From the NCBI GenBank assembly GCA_965222345.1, contig CBDCTS010000002.1, positions 380,413 to 444,412 of the forward strand: DNA of 64,000 nt, read 5' to 3'. Origin of the DNA: JADFGZ01 sp965222345 (GTDB lineage Bacteria > Acidobacteriota > Terriglobia > 2-12-FULL-54-10). Shown here piece after piece: positions 51,751 through 60,749 of the stretch (its first letter is position 1; every line of letters begins with the position of its first letter). A program made the position numbers and the translations under genes. The notes under the pieces are model-generated. The model was not told the DNA's origin and made no database searches. It saw nothing but the letters and a program-made list of their open reading frames with translations.

Positions 51751-52656
51751 GTGAACAGGATACTTTCGAGCCCAGTAATACTAAGCACGGATTTCCCCGG
51801 AGCGAAACTTTTCTCCAGGGGTAAGGTCCGGGATATCTATGAAGCCGGGAACCGCCTCATATTGGTGGCGACGGACCGTATTTCGGCCTATGACAGCGTG
51901 TTGGGGACTGGAATCCCTGGGAAGGGAGAGGTCCTCACTCGGCTCTCTATTTTTTGGTTTGAACTGTTGCACGACATTGTTCCCCACCATTTCCTGTCGG
52001 CAGACCCCGACGACTATCCGGAACCCTTCGGTCAATATCGCGACCAGTTGTCAAGCCGCTCTATGCTGGTCAAAGCAGCCGATCCGGTGCTCATTGAATG
52101 CGTGGTGCGGGGTTATCTTTCGGGGTCCGGCTGGAAGGAATATCGGGCGAGCGGTTCTACCAGTGGAGTGCGTTTACCCGGTGGGTTGCGGGAGTCGGAC
52201 AGGCTCAGCGAGCCGATTTTCACTCCTTCCAGCAAAGCACAATCCGGCCACGATGAGAATATCTCGTTTGGGCAGATGGCGGATCAAATTGGACGAGATA
52301 TGGCGGAACAGTTGAGGGACGTGAGTCTGGCCCTGTACCAGCGCGCGGCCAGGCATGCCGAAAATTGCGGCATCCTTTTGGCAGACACCAAATTTGAGTT
52401 TGGAGTCGACGAAACGGGTGTTTTGCTGATCGACGAGGTCCTTACGCCGGACTCTTCCCGCTTCTGGCCGCGCGAAGGTTACCAGCCGGGAGGCCCGCAG
52501 CCTTCCTTCGACAAGCAATATGTGCGTGATTATGTTGAATCCATTGGCTGGAATAAGCAGCCTCCTGTACCCACCCTTCCTCCGGAGGTGGTGGAGCAAA
52601 CAACATTCAAATACCTGGAGATTTACCGACTCTTGACGGGACGCGAATTAATTTAG
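51751..52656 (+). CDS. purC: SAICAR synthase
   Basis: A 301-residue purine-biosynthesis enzyme joining CAIR and aspartate with ATP. GKVRDIYEAGNRLILVATDRISAYD, IPGKGEVLTRLSIFWFELL, ECVVRGYLSGSGWKEY and ADTKFEFGVDETGVLLIDEVLTPDSSRFWP are classic PurC blocks. The start is GTG 51751, 30 nt after a strong promoter -10. Confidence 0.96.
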   Translation: MNRILSSPVILSTDFPGAKLFSRGKVRDIYEAGNRLILVATDRISAYDSVLGTGIPGKGEVLTRLSIFWFELLHDIVPHHFLSADPDDYPEPFGQYRDQLSSRSMLVKAADPVLIECVVRGYLSGSGWKEYRASGSTSGVRLPGGLRESDRLSEPIFTPSSKAQSGHDENISFGQMADQIGRDMAEQLRDVSLALYQRAARHAENCGILLADTKFEFGVDETGVLLIDEVLTPDSSRFWPREGYQPGGPQPSFDKQYVRDYVESIGWNKQPPVPTLPPEVVEQTTFKYLEIYRLLTGRELI

Positions 52657-52723
52657 CAGTTTAGGCCTTGCCGGCTTTGGCTAAGAAGAGAAGGCTTGGC
52701 ACAGCTCTCCTGAAGGAGTGAAC

Positions 52724-52978
52724 GTGAAAAATCAAATCGAAAGACTGATCAGCCAGATGGTGGAAAATGGAGTCTTTTTCCCTGATGCTGTGTCGGAGTT
52801 CGAAAAGAGATATATCCGCAAGGTTCTGGAAATCAATCGCGGCAATCAATCCCAAGCGGCCAAAGCCTTAGGCATCCACAGGAATACCTTGGGCAGAAAA
52901 ATGGAGGAGTATAAGCTCAACAGCAAGAACGGCCATCGCCCGGCAAGGGCGAGAAAGCCTAAATCCACCAAAATGTGA
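52724..52978 (+). CDS. Small Fis-type helix-turn-helix protein
   Basis: An 84-residue protein. Residues about 20-62 match the Fis-type HTH (FEKRYIRKVLEINRGNQSQAAKALGIHRNTLGRKMEEYKL), as found at the C-terminus of NtrC activators; here it stands alone. The tail is strongly basic (RPARARKPKSTKM). GTG 52724 lies 5 nt after AAGGAG. It probably acts as a DNA-binding, nucleoid-type or local regulator. Confidence 0.85.
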   Translation: MKNQIERLISQMVENGVFFPDAVSEFEKRYIRKVLEINRGNQSQAAKALGIHRNTLGRKMEEYKLNSKNGHRPARARKPKSTKM

Positions 52979-53339
52979 TCCGCACCCCGCATCTCCCCAG
53001 TTTCAAGCGTGAGCGCCATTTCGAAACCAGACGGCAAACATTCTCCACGATCCCTGGCGGCGCTTTGCCTCCCCCAGCACGGCTTTTTATAGGCTTAGAT
53101 TACATCAGTTGCATGGATTCTGTAGATCTGTGATGGACAAGCAGAGCCCTCGATGCGCTCAGAATGACAACCTTGCGTAGTTCTTCCCACCGCGATCTGG
53201 TCTGCACCATTATGAAATTGCTATAAATAAATTTGGAAGGGTATCGCAGAGCGAGAAAAGCAAAGCCCCAAAGCTCCACGATCATTAGGACGTTCCAGGG
53301 CGGTTCGATCCGCCCTGGACAAGAGCCTTGCAGTGTTTT
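52979..53339. other. Intergenic, carries one strong hairpin
   Basis: 360 bases between the Fis-type gene and the convergent TPR gene. No gene recognised. It contains the hairpin listed at 53294-53319. Confidence 0.5.
53294..53319 (-). terminator. Perfect 10-bp hairpin after TPR gene
   Basis: TCCAGGGCGG and CCGCCCTGGA pair perfectly around a 6-base loop, 20 bases beyond the TPR gene's stop. There is no U-run, so it may end transcription with help or protect the 3' end, rather than act as a classic intrinsic terminator. Confidence 0.45.
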
Positions 53340-54653
53340 CTAACGGGAAGTGATCCTCCCTTCGACGATGCGCAACACAAACGGGTTGGAGGTATAGGAA
53401 TCGAGTTTGCCCTCGAACTCAATATCTTGGCTTCGCTGTAGCGGTTCTGACAACGGCGAGGTGAGGCGCAGTTCCACGTCGTGTTCTCCTTCCTGCTGCA
53501 TGACCGCCGGTGAAACCGCCAGTTCAAGGGTCCTGGTGTCCACGGGGGTGAGGTCAATTACTCTTCCCGGCAATGGCAGGACCTGCCCTTGCAAAACTTC
53601 CCAAGTGGCATCCGCTTTTTCCCCTCCCCCCGCCAGATATTCCACGATGACGTCAAAGGAAGTGAGTTCGGCTATCAATGCCTCCTTCCTCGCCGCCTCC
53701 TGCCGCAACTCTTCCTGCCGCAACTCCTCCTGCCTTATCGCTTCCTGCTGGGCTATATACTCCGGCGACTCCTCCACCGTCATAACGTGAAAGTCCGGCG
53801 GCGGGGAGGGGGAGGATGCGGCTTGTGCCAGGACCTCGTCCAAGCCCTCGGTCGAGCCGTGCCGCGCATCGTACACCTGGCCCAGATATTCGCTAACCTG
53901 AGACTTGGTGGCGGGCGGCAGAGCATTGGGGCCCGTGATGGAAACGGCCCGGGCTAGCGCCCACATGCCCAGATCATGTTTAGCCGGCTGGGGGGAAAGA
54001 TAGGCAAGACCTAGCCAGTAGAAGCCGAGAGAATCGGTGGGATTCATTTCTGCGCTTTGGCGCAACTCCCGTTCGGCCTGCGAATAATTTTTCTTCTGCA
54101 ATGACACGAATCCCGCTGTTTGGTGGAACACCGCTGTGGCTTGATCCTTCTGCTTCTGAAAATCTGGATCGGAAAGCCCTTCCGGCTTGGGAAGAGAACC
54201 CACTCCCTGAAGACCCCGGCGGGCATATCCTGCCGCCCTGTCCAGCTTCTGGCCCATGTTCGGATCCTGCGCATCAATGGTCCGGGGCATCAAATAGCTG
54301 AGCAGATAGAGCGCATGGAAATGATCCGGCTTGACTTCCAGAAGTTTGGTAGCGGCTGCCTGTATCTGTGCGCTGTCGTTGAGCTTCTGGTAGGCTTGCA
54401 GTTTGAATTCTTGCACTTTGTCAGCAAAGTTCGTCTCCGGGTAGTCTGCCAGATATTTATCCGCGAGCTCGACTTGCTGATTGGGGTCCGTTGCCTGTGC
54501 CATTGCATTGAAGGCGTCGTACTCGGCGCGGTCCTTCCAAGGCGACTCTTCCTGAGCCTGTTCCTGTGCCGCAACAGCACGGGGCAGGACCGTCATCCAG
54601 CCGCAGAATAAAGTTGTCATTATCAACGCACAAAGAACGTTTCCCCTCTTCAT
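53340..54653 (-). CDS. Exported TPR protein
   Basis: A 437-residue protein with a signal peptide (LCALIMTTLFCGWMTVLPRAVAAQ) followed by TPR-like helical pairs (AAATKLLEVKPDHFHALYLLSYL, YSQAERELRQSAEMNPTDSLGFYWLGLAYL) up to about residue 270. Then comes a glutamine/glutamate repeat in which RQEEL occurs twice in tandem, and a C-terminal beta domain (TLELAVSPAVMQQEGEHDVELRLTSPL). ATG 54653 starts the signal peptide. Likely a periplasmic scaffold; function unknown. Confidence 0.78.
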   Translation of the reverse strand: MKRGNVLCALIMTTLFCGWMTVLPRAVAAQEQAQEESPWKDRAEYDAFNAMAQATDPNQQVELADKYLADYPETNFADKVQEFKLQAYQKLNDSAQIQAAATKLLEVKPDHFHALYLLSYLMPRTIDAQDPNMGQKLDRAAGYARRGLQGVGSLPKPEGLSDPDFQKQKDQATAVFHQTAGFVSLQKKNYSQAERELRQSAEMNPTDSLGFYWLGLAYLSPQPAKHDLGMWALARAVSITGPNALPPATKSQVSEYLGQVYDARHGSTEGLDEVLAQAASSPSPPPDFHVMTVEESPEYIAQQEAIRQEELRQEELRQEAARKEALIAELTSFDVIVEYLAGGGEKADATWEVLQGQVLPLPGRVIDLTPVDTRTLELAVSPAVMQQEGEHDVELRLTSPLSEPLQRSQDIEFEGKLDSYTSNPFVLRIVEGRITSR

Positions 54654-55014
54654 AGCAGATTCCGCCTTTTTCCTAAGTTTGCCAGGCGACTGTCCTGGTT
54701 TGCTCGGCAAAACAAATTCCATTCCATGTCAGCCGAAAATTCTCCCCCCAATTATAATCCGGGACGATCAAATCGCAAGCCCTTATCTTTTTCGAAGCGA
54801 CAGAAAATTCAGAGTCCCGGCCATTTGCGCGAAACGGCTCGAACCATGCCCGGCACCGCTCAAACGGCACATTCCGAAAGTGAAGTCCGCCAGCCGCCAA
54901 CATATTATCCCGCATTTCCCGTTTGAAATCGTAGAAGCAACCCTCGACTAACCTCCAACATCAATATTGATGCGGGTTCCAGCATCAACATTGCATTCCG
55001 GAGGTGTATACCTA
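54654..55014. other. Upstream region of IS1380-type transposase with paired dyads
   Basis: No gene recognised. Just before the transposase are a perfect 14-bp palindrome CATCAATATTGATG (54959-54972) and, 10 bases later, an imperfect second copy CATCAACATTGCAT (54983-54996). They are probably transposase-binding or regulatory sites. The left end of the element is somewhere in this stretch but I could not fix it. Confidence 0.5.
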
Positions 55015-56343
55015 ATGGGTGAGAGCCAAAAACAGGCATTTCAACTGTCATTCAACCGGTTTTTGCGGGTTGCCTTTCAAGGATCGCGAGTGACATCCAA
55101 CGGTGGGCTGATTCTGGTGCGAGAGCTGGACGAGCGATTGGGATTCGATGAACTCGTCGAACAGCACTTGACCGACTCTCGGGCAAACAATGCGCGGTTG
55201 TCTTTTGCGGACCTACTTCGACAGTCGGTCTACAGCCGTCTGGCTGGATACGAGGATGTGAACGATGCCGAGCGGCTATCTCAGGACCCGGCGTTGCGGC
55301 TGATCGGTTCGGAGAAGATTTGGGATCGAGGGGCGGCTCTGACTTCTCGGTTGCAGACCTTCGAGACGGAGATGCTGGCTGAGGAAGGGAACTTCGCAGG
55401 GCTGGCACGGGTGAACCGGGAACTGATCGGCAGAGCAGAAGCAATCCATTCGCACTACCGAACTGTGCTGGACATGGATTCGACCGAGATTCCGGTCTAC
55501 GGGGAGCAGGAGAATAGCGCCTACAACGGGCACTTCGAGTCCACCTGCTATCACCCCCTGCTGTTATTCAATCGAGACGGCGACTGTCTGGCTGCCAAAT
55601 TGCGACCGGGCAACGTCCACAGCGCCGAGGAATGGGAAGAACTTCTCCTGCCGGAGATCGAGCGGCAGCAGAAGCGGGGCAAGGAGGTGGTATTTCGTGC
55701 CGACGCGGCCTTTGCGAAGCCGGAGATTTACGAGGCGTTGGAGAAGCGGGGTGTGAAGTATGCCATCCGCATCCCTTCCAACGAGAACCTCCAGCGGGAC
55801 ATCGAGGAGTTGCTGAAACGTCCGGTAGGAAGGCCGGGCCAGAAGCCGTTGGTGGAGTACAAGGGGTTTCTGTACCAAGCCGAGAGTTGGAAGACGGCCC
55901 GACGGGTGGTAGCCAAGGTAGAACATCATCCGGGGGAGTTGTTCCCGCGAGTGGGGTTCATTGTGACGAACCTGACGCTTCCGAGTCGAGCGGTGGTGCG
56001 GTTCTATAATAAGCGAGGGACAGCAGAGCAGTGGATTAAGGAAGGCAAGCAGGCGGTGAAGATGACGCGGCTCAGTTGCCATCGGTTCCGGTCCAACGAG
56101 GTACGGCTGTGGCTGACCATCATTGCCTATAATCTGGGAAATCTGTGGCGGCGACTGGTGCTGCCACAGAGAATCGGGAACTGGTCCTTGACGAGCTTGC
56201 AGCAGCGGTTGGTGAAAACCGGAGGACGCCTGATTAAGCATGCCCGCTACTATTGGCTATTGCTGGCAGAGAGCCATCTGACTCGGCGGCTGTTTGCCAG
56301 CATGCTGGGGCGGATAAATGGGCTGTCGCTTCCGTCGGGATAG
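55015..56343 (+). CDS. IS1380-family transposase
   Basis: A 442-residue transposase. RVTSNGGLILVRELDERLGF is the usual N-terminal block of IS1380 proteins, VLDMDSTEIPVYGEQENSAYNGHF contains the first catalytic D, VVFRADAAFAKPEIYEALEKRGVKYAIRIPSN the second D, and YNKRGTAEQWIKEGKQAVKMTRLSCHRFRSNEVRLWLTIIAYNL the Y-(2)-R-(3)-E-(6)-K signature. The frame is intact. ATG 55015 follows GGAGG by 11 nt. Terminal repeats and target duplication could not be identified. Confidence 0.9.
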   Translation: MGESQKQAFQLSFNRFLRVAFQGSRVTSNGGLILVRELDERLGFDELVEQHLTDSRANNARLSFADLLRQSVYSRLAGYEDVNDAERLSQDPALRLIGSEKIWDRGAALTSRLQTFETEMLAEEGNFAGLARVNRELIGRAEAIHSHYRTVLDMDSTEIPVYGEQENSAYNGHFESTCYHPLLLFNRDGDCLAAKLRPGNVHSAEEWEELLLPEIERQQKRGKEVVFRADAAFAKPEIYEALEKRGVKYAIRIPSNENLQRDIEELLKRPVGRPGQKPLVEYKGFLYQAESWKTARRVVAKVEHHPGELFPRVGFIVTNLTLPSRAVVRFYNKRGTAEQWIKEGKQAVKMTRLSCHRFRSNEVRLWLTIIAYNLGNLWRRLVLPQRIGNWSLTSLQQRLVKTGGRLIKHARYYWLLLAESHLTRRLFASMLGRINGLSLPSG

Positions 56344-56771
56344 CCTAGCCTGCGGCACCCAATAAAATGATTCCGATATCCCCCGGGAATGGAGGGGTGT
56401 CTGAAAAAGCTGGTTCTGGAAGCCGAGGCGATGGGTTTTTGGGGACTCGGAAAGAGCGGCTGGAAGCCGCTGGCAGTATCTCGGAGAAAATATTGGGCTG
56501 GAAGTGCTCAGTTGAAGGCCAACGGGTTTATACTCACGAGTCGGAGGGCCAAAAAACTAATTCCGGTTGACAGGACTCAAAGCAATCGTCTCTCCGTGCC
56601 GCTTCGCGAATCTTAAGCGCGAAGTCGAAAACGCATGCCCCGCACGAGGAGCACTCAAGGCCGCGTCGAACACGTCTAATCATGTATGTAATCCCCTTAT
56701 GTAATCCCCTTTCCAAAAGCGGCGGGGTCTCGGCACTGGAAAACCAATTAAACGATTCAGAGGAGCAATAA
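56344..56771. other. Intergenic, right flank of IS1380-type element
   Basis: No gene recognised. It includes small hairpins (AGCGGC/GCCGCT near 56455; CTTCGCG/CGCGAAG near 56605) and a tandem 13-bp duplication TATGTAATCCCCT at 56685-56697 and 56698-56710. Part of it is probably element sequence beyond the transposase. Confidence 0.45.
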
Positions 56772-57995
56772 ATGGATAGTAGTTTCCCCCCTGTTAATAT
56801 TCCTAAGCGCCTGTTGATGGGGCCGGGTCCCAGCGAAGTGGACCAGCGCGTCTATCGCGCCATGATTCAGCCTGTGGTTAGCGTCTTGGACCCTGCCTTT
56901 CTGCCGATCCTGGACCAACTGCACGAATTGTTGCGGTATGCCTTTCGGACTCGGAATTCCATCGCCTTTTCGCTTCCCGGGACGGGCAGTGCCGGCATGG
57001 AAGCATCGTTTGTCAATTTTATCGAGCCCGGTGATGAAGCAGCGGTAGTGGTAGGCGGAATTTTCGCCGCGCGCATGTGCGAAATGGTTGAGCGATGCGG
57101 AGGCAAGCTACTCCGCATTGACGTTCCATGGAACGCGGCCCCCGATCCAGACCTGATTCGCAACGCCGTCCGGGGAAAGAAGCTGAAGGTTCTTGCAGCA
57201 GTTCACAGCGAAACCTCAACCGGAGTCTGCCAGCCGCTTGAGCCGTTGCGCGAAATCGCTGAGGAGTGTGGCGCGCTTTTGGTGGTGGACACGGTATCTT
57301 CCCTGGGGGGACTTCCATTGGAAGTAGATCGGTGGGGGCTGGATGTTTGCTACAGCGGCTCCCAAAAATGCATCGGCTGCCCTCCCGGGTTGGCTCCCAT
57401 CACGCTCAGTGAACGAGCCGCAGAGGAGATGTCTCACCGTAAAAGTCCCGTGCAAAGCTGGTATCTGGATCTCAGCATGATCCAAAATTACTGGGGAAAA
57501 GAACGGCGTTATCATCACACCCCTCCAGTCAATATGCTGTTTGGATTGCACGAGGCCCTGCGGCTGCTGCGGGAAGAAGGGTTGGAGACCTCCTGGACCA
57601 GGCATCAACAGAGTCACCTGGCGCTGGTTCGCGGGGTGGAGGCTTTGGGGCTGAAGATGTTCGTCGAGGACCCGGCGGCCCGCGCCTGGACGGTCAACAC
57701 CATTTGTATTCCGGCCGGAGTCGATGACGCCCGCGTCCGGGCGACCCTTTTGGAGCGATTCGGCATCGATATTGCCGGCGGCTTGGGTGAATTGAAAGGC
57801 CGCATCTGGCGAGTAGGCCTCATGGGCCTCACTGCGAACGCCTCCTGCGTCCTGCTGCTGCTCAGCGCGCTGGAGTCGGTTCTGGCCGGGAGCGGCTTTT
57901 CTCTGGAACAAGGCGCTGGGGTAGCGGCAGCAGAGAAAGCATTTCAAACACCCCCCGCTGCTGCACCGTTCGTCATACAGCCTCAAATAAAGTAA
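56772..57995 (+). CDS. Class V aminotransferase (alanine/serine-glyoxylate type)
   Basis: A 407-residue PLP aminotransferase. LLMGPGPSEVDQRVYRAM, LPGTGSAGMEASFVNFIEPGD, VHSETSTGVCQPLEPL, LLVVDTVSSLGGLPLEVDRWGLD and the PLP lysine in YSGSQKCIGCPPGLAP fit the alanine-glyoxylate/serine-glyoxylate group. It likely moves an amino group from alanine or serine to glyoxylate or a related keto acid. The last 30 residues are an alanine-rich tail. Confidence 0.9.
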   Translation: MDSSFPPVNIPKRLLMGPGPSEVDQRVYRAMIQPVVSVLDPAFLPILDQLHELLRYAFRTRNSIAFSLPGTGSAGMEASFVNFIEPGDEAAVVVGGIFAARMCEMVERCGGKLLRIDVPWNAAPDPDLIRNAVRGKKLKVLAAVHSETSTGVCQPLEPLREIAEECGALLVVDTVSSLGGLPLEVDRWGLDVCYSGSQKCIGCPPGLAPITLSERAAEEMSHRKSPVQSWYLDLSMIQNYWGKERRYHHTPPVNMLFGLHEALRLLREEGLETSWTRHQQSHLALVRGVEALGLKMFVEDPAARAWTVNTICIPAGVDDARVRATLLERFGIDIAGGLGELKGRIWRVGLMGLTANASCVLLLLSALESVLAGSGFSLEQGAGVAAAEKAFQTPPAAAPFVIQPQIK

Positions 57996-58102
57996 GAAGA
58001 TCAGTTGGAAGTATTAGAAGGCAACTCTCGTTCGAGGCAAGCACTACACTCTGATATAGTTGGCCTGCGAAAGCCAGGTAGGGCGTTAAACTTGGAGGGA
58101 TC

Positions 58103-58723
58103 ATGGGCTACCTGCCAACCATCGATGACGGCCAAGCCACGGGGAAATTAAAGGAAATCTACGAAGACCTCAAGAAGAAGCGGAAATTGAAACGGCCTCC
58201 CCGGATTCTGCAGGCTTTCAGCATGAAACCAGGAGTTTTACAGGCGATCGTTCCGCTGACCGATCAAGTTACCTTCGGGGGCAGCACGCTCGGCCGCCGC
58301 CGGGAGGAAATGCTATCCACTGCCGTCTCCCGCTGGAACCATTGTCACTATTGAGTGGTCTCGCACGGAGAGTTTCTCCGAGCCGCCACGGGAGACCACG
58401 CCCTGGTTGCCGCCCTGCAGAAGGATGACTGGTCGCTGGCCAGCCTGGACGACCAGGACCGCGCTGTGCTGGACTTTGCTCGCAAACTGAACGATGTCCC
58501 CGGCAACGTGCGGCCGGAAGACATCAGCCGTCTGCGGGCCGCCGGCTTTACGGATCAGAATATCTATGATGTGGTGGTTATTGTGGCGTACTTCAACTTC
58601 ATGAACCGGATTGCCGACGGCATAGGCGTTGTTCCGGAATCCTGGAAGCAAGAATCCTCTGAACGCCATCTGCGCGAAATTACCGCCGCTCATCAGGCAC
58701 CGGCTGCAACAAATCCGAAATAA
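58103..58723 (+). CDS. AhpD/CMD-like selenoprotein (in-frame UGA = Sec84)
   Basis: A 206-residue protein that plain translation cuts at UGA 58352-58354. Reading UGA as selenocysteine joins EEMLSTAVSRWNHC-H-Y-U-VVSHGEFLRAATGD, the alkyl-hydroperoxidase D / carboxymuconolactone decarboxylase motif normally C-x-x-C...H-x-x-x-x-x. C81 and U84 are the redox pair and H88 follows. The N-terminus (MGYLPTIDDGQATGKLKEIYEDLKKK) and C-terminus (LRAAGFTDQNIYDVVVIVAYFNFMNRIADGIGV) are those of peroxidase-related CMD proteins. A nested SECIS-like hairpin follows the UGA. It probably works as a thiol-dependent peroxidase. GGAGG lies just upstream of ATG 58103. Confidence 0.93.
58352..58399 (+). promoter_or_regulatory. 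Bacterial SECIS-like element of AhpD-like gene
   Basis: Counting the U of UGA as 1, CGGAGA (15-20) pairs with UCUCCG (24-29) around a GUU loop (21-23). In addition GUGGUCUC (58355-58362) is perfectly complementary to GAGACCAC (58392-58399), giving an 8-bp outer stem that encloses the hairpin. This is strong structure for coding sequence and fits a SelB-binding element. Confidence 0.78.
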
Positions 58724-58799
58724 CAGTCCGGTATCGTTCAACGGCTCTGGTCGGTCAGCCGTGCGGCAGATCGAAATCCCCGGTGGTTCAGTCCTCCGA

Positions 58800-60053
58800 C
58801 TACAGCGGAGGCTTGCCATATTGCCGCAACTTCCAGGAAACTCCCTGCCCCATCAAGGTTCGGATCATGGAGTCCAAAGAAATACAGATATACAATATGC
58901 CGCCGACCGAAGCCAGCAACGCATAGCCTGGACTGATGCCATAGTAAGCCAGCACGGGCAGATGCAGCAATCCGGACAAAAAATACTGGGCGAGGCAGAG
59001 CGTAAAAACAGCCTGGGTTTGCCACGCTTGCTCCCCGATTCCTCCGGCATTGCCCAGCAACAACGCCGCAGAATAAAGAAGACCAAGCACCGGGAGTAAG
59101 GTTGCCAGACAGGCTCCACCCACCCAAAACAGCATTCGCCGGATGGAAAAATGATGTCCAGCGAATGCATTTTTGCGCAATCCTTCCCAGACTTCGCCGA
59201 AATTTCTGTACATGCGAGTCCGCACCAGATCGCGGGTCAAGGCGACGAAAATACGGCGGCCGGAGTGCTTGACAATCCGGGCCGTATGGAGGTCCTCGAT
59301 TATCTCCGCGCGAACATTTTTGTATCCTCCCAGATTTTCCCACACGCGGCGCCGCATCAGGATATAGCCGCCGGATGCCAGAGCTACAGTGGAACCGGAA
59401 TCGTTCACCTTCCGCAAGGGAAAAAAGGTGGCGAGCAGCAGGCTGAAGCCCGGCAAGAGCACCTTTTCCCAAAAGGAAACGCATTCCATAAAAGCAAAGA
59501 TGCTGACCAGGTCCGCTCCTTGCTGTTCCGCCACCCACAAGCCGGCTCGCAGCGCCTTGGGATGCAGCAGGACATCCGCATCCGCAGCCAGCACCCACTC
59601 GCCCTGCGCCGCCCGAAACGCCACGTCCAGCGCATGAGGCTTACCGATCCAACCCGGCGGCAACTTATCCACCCGAAGCAGCCGGAAGCGTTCCGAACCG
59701 GACGACGCCAGCCGTGCGGCCACCCTTGCGGTCGCGTCCGTCGAAGCGTCGTCCACCAGGATGACCTCGAAGTTGCCGTAATCCTGCGCCAGAAAGCGCG
59801 GAAGGGTCGCCGTGAGAATTTCTGCTTCGTTCCGGGCGGGAATCAATATCGAGACCAGAGGCCGCGACTGAAGCGGGAAATCCATGGTCCCGGACAGCTT
59901 GACGGTGCCCCGGGTCTGCAGCGCGTGCCACAGGAACAAAAAGAGCCAACCTGCCAACCCACATGACAAAAGCACGATCAGTAAGAACAGAGCAACCCTC
60001 CTCGGTCCAAGAAGCGGCGAGCCGAAGCTGCCCACGTCTCGGGCGCCTTCCAT
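58800..60053 (-). CDS. Family 2 glycosyltransferase, membrane-bound
   Basis: A 417-residue GT2 enzyme. An N-terminal helix (VALFLLIVLLSCGLAGWLFLFLW) precedes the GT-A domain: LVSILIPARNEAEILTATLPRFL, VILVDDASTDATA, WVLAADADVLLHP (D-x-D) and EIIEDLHTARIV (E-D base). Two or three helices end the protein. It resembles hopanoid/carotenoid-type GT2s (HpnB/CrtQ-like), but the acceptor is unknown. ATG 60053 starts at the natural N-terminus, with GGAG upstream. Confidence 0.85.
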   Translation of the reverse strand: MEGARDVGSFGSPLLGPRRVALFLLIVLLSCGLAGWLFLFLWHALQTRGTVKLSGTMDFPLQSRPLVSILIPARNEAEILTATLPRFLAQDYGNFEVILVDDASTDATARVAARLASSGSERFRLLRVDKLPPGWIGKPHALDVAFRAAQGEWVLAADADVLLHPKALRAGLWVAEQQGADLVSIFAFMECVSFWEKVLLPGFSLLLATFFPLRKVNDSGSTVALASGGYILMRRRVWENLGGYKNVRAEIIEDLHTARIVKHSGRRIFVALTRDLVRTRMYRNFGEVWEGLRKNAFAGHHFSIRRMLFWVGGACLATLLPVLGLLYSAALLLGNAGGIGEQAWQTQAVFTLCLAQYFLSGLLHLPVLAYYGISPGYALLASVGGILYICISLDSMIRTLMGQGVSWKLRQYGKPPL

Positions 60054-60151
60054 CCTGCTCCGTTTTTTACAGTCAGGTCGGTTATGATATATTCTGCGCC
60101 TGGGTTGGGAGAAAAACTTCCGGGCAGGCCCGCCAGACAAAGGGGTATTGA

Positions 60152-60670
60152 GTGTTTGAGCACATCCAGCCGATTGATCTGCGCGCTGATCGCCGCAAGC
60201 GCCGACTCATCGCCGGCATCGCATTGTCGCTGATGCTTGCCGGCTATCTCTATTTTGAGTTGAAAAACTTCCCGGAGGAACGCCAAGCCAGCCGGTTTTT
60301 TCAAGCATTGCAACAGGAGGACTGCCAGCAAGCCTACCGCCTTTGGCAACCCACCACCTCCTACCACTTCGACGACTTCCTGCAAGACTGGGGCCGTAAC
60401 GGCCTGCAAGGACCCGTCCACCAGTTTCGCGTTGCGGACTCCCGCGCACGGGGAAGCGGCGTGATCGTAAACGTAAGAATTAACGACACGGAAACCATCG
60501 CGCTGTGGGTGGAAAAAAGTGATAAAAGCTTCAGCTTCCCTCCCATCCAGGCTGGTCTTCCACCCGTCCCGCGCGGAAGGCGACTGCTGATCGCAGGCAT
60601 TATGTTCTTTCTCCTGCTTGCCGGATACCTCTATTACGAATCCAGAATATCGGCGGAGAACGCAGGATAG
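60152..60670 (+). CDS. Membrane protein with two near-identical transmembrane ends
   Basis: A 172-residue protein starting at GTG 60152 (AAGGGG about 9 nt upstream). The N-terminal helix RRLIAGIALSLMLAGYLYFE and the C-terminal RRLLIAGIMFFLLLAGYLYYE are clearly related to each other. Between them is a small alpha/beta domain (QASRFFQALQQEDCQQAYRLW, FLQDWGRNGLQGPVHQFRV) like those often found in DUF4864-type proteins. Function unknown. It is divergent from the GT2 gene. Confidence 0.7.
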   Translation: MFEHIQPIDLRADRRKRRLIAGIALSLMLAGYLYFELKNFPEERQASRFFQALQQEDCQQAYRLWQPTTSYHFDDFLQDWGRNGLQGPVHQFRVADSRARGSGVIVNVRINDTETIALWVEKSDKSFSFPPIQAGLPPVPRGRRLLIAGIMFFLLLAGYLYYESRISAENAG

Positions 60671-60749
60671 GAGCCCACGGGCTGCTTCCGAATGCTTTCT
60701 GTCCCGGCGCATTACCCAGGCCGTGCCATCCGCAGGAAATCGTACCCGG

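Noticed and set aside
54941..56575. IS1380 ends at CCTCGACTAACC (left) and CCTGTCAACC (right, reverse)
   Set aside because: Only weak similarity between the two and no flanking target duplication, so boundaries were left open.
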